Assembly: GCF_028278985.1 (NCBI RefSeq)
Contig: NZ_JANQTA010000023.1
Location: 1 to 47,747 of the forward strand
Reading direction: 5' to 3'
Source of the DNA: Candidatus Nitrosopumilus sp.
Lineage (GTDB): Archaea; Thermoproteota; Nitrososphaeria; Nitrososphaerales; Nitrosopumilaceae
Length of the DNA stretch: 47,747 bases
Part shown: positions 43,357-47,747 of the stretch, in pieces
How the letters are laid out: each line of letters begins with the position of its first letter
How positions within the stretch are numbered: the stretch's first letter is position 1
The notes under the pieces: model-generated
The model's database searches: none
What the model was told of the DNA's origin: nothing
The model's input: only the letters and a program-made list of their open reading frames with translations
Position numbers and translations under genes: made by a program

Positions 43357-44220
43357 CTATGGGTTTACTGGAATCTGAATAAATGGAGTTCCGCCTTCAC
43401 CAACTACTAGTGGAAGTTTTCCATCCCATGCTTGTGTCTTTAACCATTCAAGATAATTTGGATTCTCTGCAAGTGCTTGGTTAATGATGGCAATAGCTTC
43501 TGCCTCACCTTTTGCCTCAGCAATATTGGCATTAGCAACACCTATTGCATTTGCTTCTCTCTGTTTGGCTTCAACTTCAATTCTTAACAAGTCATTCTCT
43601 GCTTTGAGTGCCTTTTGCTCAGCCTCGACCTTGGACTCAATTGCTTGTGCAAACAATGGTGAGAATTCAAAATCCGTAATTGAAATTACTTCTGTTACTA
43701 CCTCAAATTGATTTAGTCTTTCACGAATTGATGATTCAATATCTTGTTTTACCAGTGGTCTTTTAGTGATGAGCTCTTCTGCGTTATAGTTTGCAGTAAC
43801 TTGTTTTACTGTCTCTTCAATTGCTGGTTGTATGACTCTGTTCTCATAATCTAAACCAAGATTCTTGTATAATCTGTGTACTGCTTCTTTATCCGGATGA
43901 TAGTTAACTGTCACAGTTGTCTCTACTGTTTGCAAGTCTTTAGATGCACTTCTAGTATTCTTTTCATATTTCAGAGTACGAACTTCAATGTCTACTACTT
44001 CATCCTGGAATGGCACTACAAAATGCAGACCCTCTTCAAGTGGAGGTTGAGACAAATCGACTGCATTCCAATGAAGCAACACACCTCTGTGACCTGAATC
44101 TACAATTTTTACAGATGCAAAGGCAACAACTCCTATGATGATTAAAATTATAATTCCTATTGCAACTCCTTTTGCTGCATTCATGTTTACGCTAACTTTA
44201 GGTGATTGATATTTTGACAA
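43357..44220 (-). CDS. Prohibitin/SPFH (band 7) family protein
   Basis: 287 residues, TTG start. One transmembrane helix near residues 17-38 precedes the SPFH domain (SGHRGVLLHWNAVD, GLHFVVPFQDEVVDIEVRTLKYE, IEETVKQVTANYNAEELITKR, VVTEVISITDFEFSPLFAQAIE). A coiled coil then follows (EAEQKALKAENDLLRIEVEA, QREANAIGVANANIAEAKGE). Prohibitin-like proteins form ring scaffolds on membranes and modulate proteases such as FtsH. No partner protease is in the window. Confidence 0.93.
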   Translation of the reverse strand: MSKYQSPKVSVNMNAAKGVAIGIIILIIIGVVAFASVKIVDSGHRGVLLHWNAVDLSQPPLEEGLHFVVPFQDEVVDIEVRTLKYEKNTRSASKDLQTVETTVTVNYHPDKEAVHRLYKNLGLDYENRVIQPAIEETVKQVTANYNAEELITKRPLVKQDIESSIRERLNQFEVVTEVISITDFEFSPLFAQAIESKVEAEQKALKAENDLLRIEVEAKQREANAIGVANANIAEAKGEAEAIAIINQALAENPNYLEWLKTQAWDGKLPLVVGEGGTPFIQIPVNP

Positions 44221-44322
44221 GTGTATCTATTTTACACTCATTACTATTATACCATGTGCAATGCTTAGGGATTAGCTTTTGATTTCCTGAAGAGATTTAT
44301 CTTGTGATGGCATACGTAATGT

Positions 44323-44733
44323 ATGGCAGATCCCAATTTTTCTTGGATTTATTTGGTAATCTTTCTTGCAATTCCATTAGCTAGAATAATTCCTAGACTT
44401 CTAGCAAAGTATAGGGGAGAACAGCCATCTTCAGATGAGTATACGAGACGTTTTGATGAATTTGGTCAACCTGAACCTGTTCGATCATTTACAAAAAAAG
44501 AGCCTTCACAGCCTCTCACAAGAGAGAAACAAGTTCTAGGAGAATTACATGGAGGAGTGAATTCCTTTGATAAACTTCAAAAAAACACGGGATTTGATAC
44601 TCCTATGTTAAATTCAATTTTGGAGGATTTGGAAAAAAAGGGTTTGATGAAAGTAGTAGAAAAACAGGGTATGTTTGGCCCCAAAGTAGAATTGTATTCA
44701 ACAGACAAGGGATTCAAAGAGTATTACTCTTAA
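44323..44733 (+). CDS. Membrane-tethered winged-helix protein
   Basis: 136 residues. An N-terminal helix (about residues 8-28) is followed by a disordered linker and a winged helix-turn-helix (about 68-136: TREKQVLGELHGGVNSFDKL, SILEDLEKKGLMKVVEK, the wing GPKVELYST). This gives a possible DNA-binding protein fixed to the membrane. It could instead be a protein-interaction wHTH. Single gene. Confidence 0.72.
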   Translation: MADPNFSWIYLVIFLAIPLARIIPRLLAKYRGEQPSSDEYTRRFDEFGQPEPVRSFTKKEPSQPLTREKQVLGELHGGVNSFDKLQKNTGFDTPMLNSILEDLEKKGLMKVVEKQGMFGPKVELYSTDKGFKEYYS

Positions 44734-44795
44734 TCGATGATCGTTCATTTTGAATAAAATCCTGCTTTTAATCCAAAACTCTGAATTTTCATTTG

Positions 44796-45023
44796 ATGAG
44801 TGAAGAAAAAGAACGATTTCTGGATGTAATGAAAAAGATCAAAGAGGACATTGATGTTTTTGATAAGATAGACCTGACTGGACTATATGATGTTGAAGAA
44901 AAAGAGTACTCCAAAGTAATCACTAGTCTTGAAAATATGCTGACTCGTTATGAGGAACATGAAAAAGAAATATCTGATATTTTCAATAAACCAAAAACAA
45001 AACTAATCATCAGAAATGATTAA
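44796..45023 (+). CDS. Small acidic coiled-coil protein
   Basis: 75 residues from ATG 44796; TTG 44793 is in frame. Highly charged and helical (EEKERFLDVMKKIKEDIDVF, VITSLENMLTRYEEHEKEIS). No Cys and no membrane segment. It is followed after 24 bases by the orphan receiver on the same strand, perhaps one transcript. No family recognised. Confidence 0.6.
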   Translation: MSEEKERFLDVMKKIKEDIDVFDKIDLTGLYDVEEKEYSKVITSLENMLTRYEEHEKEISDIFNKPKTKLIIRND

Positions 45024-45047
45024 AAGCAATTTTTTTCTAAACTTTAT

Positions 45048-45527
45048 GTGGTTACTGCAATTGTAGTTGATGATGATAGTGCAAATCTAAAAACACTATC
45101 TGAATTACTTGAACTTAATGGACTTGAAATTCTTGGAACTTGTGTAAATGGAAAAGAAGCTGTCTCAATGTATGAGGATAAGAAACCCGATTTTATCTTC
45201 TTAGATGTTATGATGCCTGAATTTGATGGACTCTTTGCATTAGAACAAATAAGAAAAATCGATCAAACTACAAAAATTATCATGGTGACTGCAGATACTA
45301 CTGGTGAAACAGAGAGTATTCTGAGAAAACTCAATGTTACTGATGTTATTCACAAACCATATGATATTACTTCGATTTTACATGCAATAGAAGATTCGCA
45401 AAAATCTACAAATGATTCTGCTCGTCTCTATAAGGATACAATGCAGGAAATTAATTTTGAATTAAAATTAAATGCTGATAAATTACTTAAAAAATGGGAA
45501 AAAGAAAACAAAAAAGTACGATTTTAG
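45048..45527 (+). CDS. Stand-alone response-regulator receiver protein
   Basis: 159 residues, GTG start. CheY-like receiver: acidic triad DDD (8-10), phospho-acceptor Asp53 in FLDVMMP, Thr81 and Lys103 in HKPYD. A C-terminal extension of about 40 residues is helical and charged (INFELKLNADKLLKKWEKEN). There is no output domain and no histidine kinase nearby. It could signal by protein binding. The upstream coiled-coil gene is the nearest candidate partner. Confidence 0.9.
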   Translation: MVTAIVVDDDSANLKTLSELLELNGLEILGTCVNGKEAVSMYEDKKPDFIFLDVMMPEFDGLFALEQIRKIDQTTKIIMVTADTTGETESILRKLNVTDVIHKPYDITSILHAIEDSQKSTNDSARLYKDTMQEINFELKLNADKLLKKWEKENKKVRF

Positions 45528-45600
45528 TACTATTGAAATTCTTTACCACTAGAAAAAAATTCATTCGTCCATTAAATACTACAAATGAGAATTTGCATTA

Positions 45601-45762
45601 ATGACAAATCTAAAATGTTCAGATTATGGATTTGAATGCGATTTTGTTGCATCCGGAGAACCCAAGAAAGCAGCAAAACAGTTTGGTCAACATTACGAAA
45701 GTGTACACGGTATTGAATATTCATTTGAAGCCATAGAACAAATCATTCTTAGAAAATCCTGA
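45601..45762 (+). CDS. DUF1059 family small protein
   Basis: 53 residues, ATG 45601 to TGA 45762: MTNLKCSDYGFECDFVASGE, then KKAAKQFGQHYESVHGIEYS. The C-x2-Y-G-x2-C-x-F-V pattern and later HG are those of DUF1059 proteins, small zinc-binding-like domains of unknown function. It stands alone between the receiver and a two-helix membrane protein. Confidence 0.82.
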   Translation: MTNLKCSDYGFECDFVASGEPKKAAKQFGQHYESVHGIEYSFEAIEQIILRKS

Positions 45763-45808
45763 ATTGGAGAATTTCCAATCTCGATTTCTTTTTGAATCTG
45801 ATTAGAGC

Positions 45809-46027
45809 ATGTTCCCAAAAAATGTCTTTACCGCATTTGCAGTAATTTTTTTCATTAGCGCTGCAATAATTCCAATTCAAAATCTAGTGGTTTGGGGACC
45901 TGATTTTGTTTATGGATTTTACATCTCAAATGAGATTACTGCTGAAAAACTATCAATTGGAGTAATTGGTTTTGGGTTTGTATTACTGTATGTTGGATAT
46001 CGAAAAAAGGATTCATCATACTTGTAA
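45809..46027 (+). CDS. Small two-helix membrane protein
   Basis: 72 residues. Two helices (about 7-28 and 48-65) are joined by an aromatic loop (VVWGPDFVYGFYISNE). The C-terminal tail is basic (YRKKDSSYL). No family recognised. The twin operator begins 9 bases after its stop. Confidence 0.65.
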   Translation: MFPKNVFTAFAVIFFISAAIIPIQNLVVWGPDFVYGFYISNEITAEKLSIGVIGFGFVLLYVGYRKKDSSYL

Positions 46028-46035
46028 AATCAGAA

Positions 46036-46088
46036 ATGTATGTTCATATGCACAAACATAGAAAATGTGTGTTCAAATGAACAAACAT
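46036..46088. promoter_or_regulatory. Tandem 24-bp palindromic operators upstream of a winged-helix regulator
   Basis: Two 24-base units (46036-46059 and 46065-46088) agree at 21 of 24 positions. Each has the dyad ATGT-N-TGTTCA...ACA-AACAT. The second holds the perfect arms TGTTCA/TGAACA around AA (46070-46083), and the first has CATATG at its centre. Unit starts are 29 bases apart. A further TGTTCA half-site lies at 46112-46117. The downstream regulator gene begins at 46166, suggesting autoregulation. Confidence 0.7.
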
Positions 46089-46165
46089 TTTTAGAATTTA
46101 TGCCTATTTTCTGTTCAAACCAGTACATTTCACAAATGGACCAGACATCTTTTCATTAGATTATT

Positions 46166-46630
46166 TTGATTTGGATTGTGAAAGATAGGGCATCTATGCT
46201 AGTTGATTTAGTCAATGAAAACCCTGGATTACATTTTAGTAAAATTTTGGAAATAACGGGGATGAAAAATGGGGTATTGGCACATTATGCAAAAAAATTA
46301 GAATCTGATGGAAAATTACGAATTCACAAAGAAAACAATCGTTCATATTTTTTTAGCCCAGAAATTAGCCTTGATTTTATTCCGATTGTAATCTACTTGA
46401 GAAAATCAACTCCTAAATCCATTTTACTGTCATTAAAAAATGAAAATGGACTGAATTTTAAGAAAATTGTAAAAATAGTTGGCAAATCCCCTCCTACTGT
46501 TTCTCAAAATCTTACAAAATTACTGAAATCTGGTCTAATAGAATTAAAGCTTGAAGACAATGAAAAAAAATATTTTCTAATAAAAAATCAATTAATGTTA
46601 GATTTAATTAAAAAATACAGTTTTCAATAA
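46166..46630 (+). CDS. Double winged-helix transcription regulator
   Basis: 154 residues, TTG start (GTG 46178 and ATG 46196 are in frame). Two wHTH domains are fused: residues about 10-70 (ENPGLHFSKILEITGMKNGV, LAHYAKKLESDGKLRIHKE) and about 78-150 (NENGLNFKKIVKIVGKSPPT, VSQNLTKLLKSGLIELKLED). The family resembles ArsR/MarR-like regulators seen in Nitrososphaerota. No ligand or metal site is evident. The twin operators upstream are its likely own binding sites. Confidence 0.82.
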   Translation: MIWIVKDRASMLVDLVNENPGLHFSKILEITGMKNGVLAHYAKKLESDGKLRIHKENNRSYFFSPEISLDFIPIVIYLRKSTPKSILLSLKNENGLNFKKIVKIVGKSPPTVSQNLTKLLKSGLIELKLEDNEKKYFLIKNQLMLDLIKKYSFQ

Positions 46631-46752
46631 TTTATTTAATAATTTTTATTTTTTTCAAAATTCTATAATTTGAAAACAACATCGATGTTCCTACCAGTAC
46701 AATTTTCTAATGTACCAATTTTGTTTTTAATAAATTCTCAAAATCATATTCA

Positions 46753-47424
46753 ATGACTTTTCTAAGACAAAACAAATTGTCTATGATCGCAGGTACAGCA
46801 ATTCTAACTATTGCTCTAACATTTGGCGGTTATTCATTTGCAAGTCACAGCTTTGAAGCTGGTGTAACAGGTGACAATATCCCTGATAACACACACATCA
46901 CCTTGAATGGCATTACATTGGGACCCGGTGAGGTCATGCCAGTGTATGATGCAAGTCCAAACTATGTATCAGGCCATTTCTTGCTAACTGATGAATGTGT
47001 ACTAGTTGACGGTGAAGCAGGTGACGACGCAGAAAATGACACTTACCAACCTAGAGTAGCAGTTATTGCCGGACATATTGATGAATTTAATGCAGCAACT
47101 CACATCGAGCCAATGCCATTATTCTACATCAATCTTGTATCAAACCAAGATAATAGATGCGTATGGCATGCACATATTCCAGACCCACTAAATGGTGGAG
47201 CACCAAGAGTCACTGATATTGCAATTGCAAATCTAGGTGAATCTGATGTTACATTCTCTGGTCAACATGTTATTGACATCAATATTCAAAGCGTACTAGG
47301 AAGCATTGGTGATGATCCTTATGAGGGTGGACCAGTTGTTATCTTGGACGAGAATCCAATCTTCGATCTAAATGATGACGACACTACAAACGATGGTTTA
47401 GGCCATAGCGGAGGTCACAGCTAA
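46753..47424 (+). CDS. Secreted protein with His-rich C-terminus
   Basis: 223 residues. A signal peptide (about 1-30, cleaved near SFASHS) is followed by a beta-rich domain with DNTHITLNGITLGPGEVMPV, two Cys (TDECVLV, NRCVWHAH) and many Asp residues. It ends GLGHSGGHS, so a metal site is possible. I do not recognise the family. The next gene starts two bases after its stop and is also secreted, so the two may be produced together. Confidence 0.75.
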   Translation: MTFLRQNKLSMIAGTAILTIALTFGGYSFASHSFEAGVTGDNIPDNTHITLNGITLGPGEVMPVYDASPNYVSGHFLLTDECVLVDGEAGDDAENDTYQPRVAVIAGHIDEFNAATHIEPMPLFYINLVSNQDNRCVWHAHIPDPLNGGAPRVTDIAIANLGESDVTFSGQHVIDINIQSVLGSIGDDPYEGGPVVILDENPIFDLNDDDTTNDGLGHSGGHS

Positions 47425-47425
47425 A

Positions 47426-47747
47426 ATGTTCTCAAAGAATATTTCAATGCTCATGATTGCTTCAGTTGCAACAGTAATGTTGCTTTCAGTTGGCTTATCT
47501 GAGCAAGCCTTTGCACACGGTGGACAAGTATTTTCATTTACTTTGCCAAACGGTGAACATCGTTTGATTACTGTCATCATGGGACATAGCAATGAACCAA
47601 CAAGAGCAGCAGAACAAGGAAAGTGGGATGGTGAACACAACATGGAGTTATTCATTCGTGACACTAGAACTGGCTTGAATCTTGCAGAAGCTGATTTGAA
47701 AGTTGACAAGTACTTTTACAAAAATGATAAAAAATACAACAAAGCAG
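47426..47747 (+). CDS. Secreted protein of unknown function (3' end outside window)
   Basis: Open from ATG 47426 to the window edge (107 codons seen). A signal peptide (MFSKNISMLMIASVATVMLL onward) is cleaved near AFAHGG. The mature part begins HGGQVFSFTLPNGEHRLITV, then GHSNEPTR, DGEHNMELFIRD and LNLAEADLKVDKYFY. Its His-Gly start recalls periplasmic metal-handling proteins, but no family is certain. It lies one base after the preceding stop, so the two form a unit. Confidence 0.7.
   Translation, partial: MFSKNISMLMIASVATVMLLSVGLSEQAFAHGGQVFSFTLPNGEHRLITVIMGHSNEPTRAAEQGKWDGEHNMELFIRDTRTGLNLAEADLKVDKYFYKNDKKYNKA

Overview
The window looks like a chromosomal segment of a marine ammonia-oxidising archaeon (Nitrososphaerota, Nitrosopumilus-like). 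The evidence is AT-rich DNA, archaeal information-processing genes (L15e, Rpo7/Spt4, aEF-1beta, Cdc48, NurA-HerA-Mre11-Rad50), many blue-copper (cupredoxin) proteins, a NirK-like multicopper oxidase end, frequent TTG/GTG starts, TATA boxes about 25-30 bases before starts, and many small secreted or membrane proteins of types common in this phylum. I saw no tRNA or rRNA gene, CRISPR array, insertion sequence or prophage. The gene order is dense and looks like stable core genome.

Layout. 1-8.2 kb: NirK-like oxidase C-terminus, serA, surface proteins, L15e with a structured 5' leader, a CFI-box secreted protein, two very small membrane proteins, a thioredoxin-fold protein, a HEAT protein resembling half of deoxyhypusine hydroxylase, and a Kazal plus double-cupredoxin protein. 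8.2-13.8 kb: the nurA-herA-mre11-rad50 end-resection operon on the minus strand. 13.8-18 kb: a surface protein and NAD biosynthesis (nadX, nadA, a TPR protein, nadC). 18-23.3 kb: spt4-rpo7 diverging from mrp across a nested palindrome, then the archaeal GTP-dependent dephospho-CoA kinase, a probable C/D box sRNA, a SprT-like metalloprotease and the H+-pumping pyrophosphatase. 23.3-28.2 kb: small proteins, an FAD oxidoreductase, a JAMM protease, a five-helix membrane protein with two cupredoxin domains, and divergent ctaB. 28.2-32.3 kb: a cdc48, aEF-1beta, zinc-ribbon and geranylgeranyl-reductase cluster. 32.3-35.9 kb: pth2, a Vgb-like propeller, truD and a RAM-domain protein. 35.9-47.7 kb: a looser accessory stretch of small membrane and zinc proteins, alcohol dehydrogenase, Usp, a T4-endonuclease-V-like protein, paired DUF6659-like genes, prohibitin, an orphan receiver, DUF1059, a double winged-helix regulator behind twin operators, and two secreted proteins at the right edge.

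Functional themes. Copper-based periplasmic electron transfer (NirK-like oxidase, two double-cupredoxin proteins, heme O synthase) fits ammonia-oxidiser respiration. The H+-PPase supports energy conservation. NAD, CoA, serine and isoprenoid-lipid genes serve autotrophic core metabolism. Five short genes (26, 30, 50, 50 and 53 codons) were read directly from the sequence. The main non-coding signals are a C/D box sRNA, the L15e leader, a nested palindrome between rpo7 and mrp, a TGAC-rich control region beside the alcohol dehydrogenase, and a tandem 24-bp operator before a winged-helix regulator. I did not find an obviously new multi-gene system. The strongest leads are these regulatory elements, the half-DOHH-like HEAT protein and the small zinc proteins.
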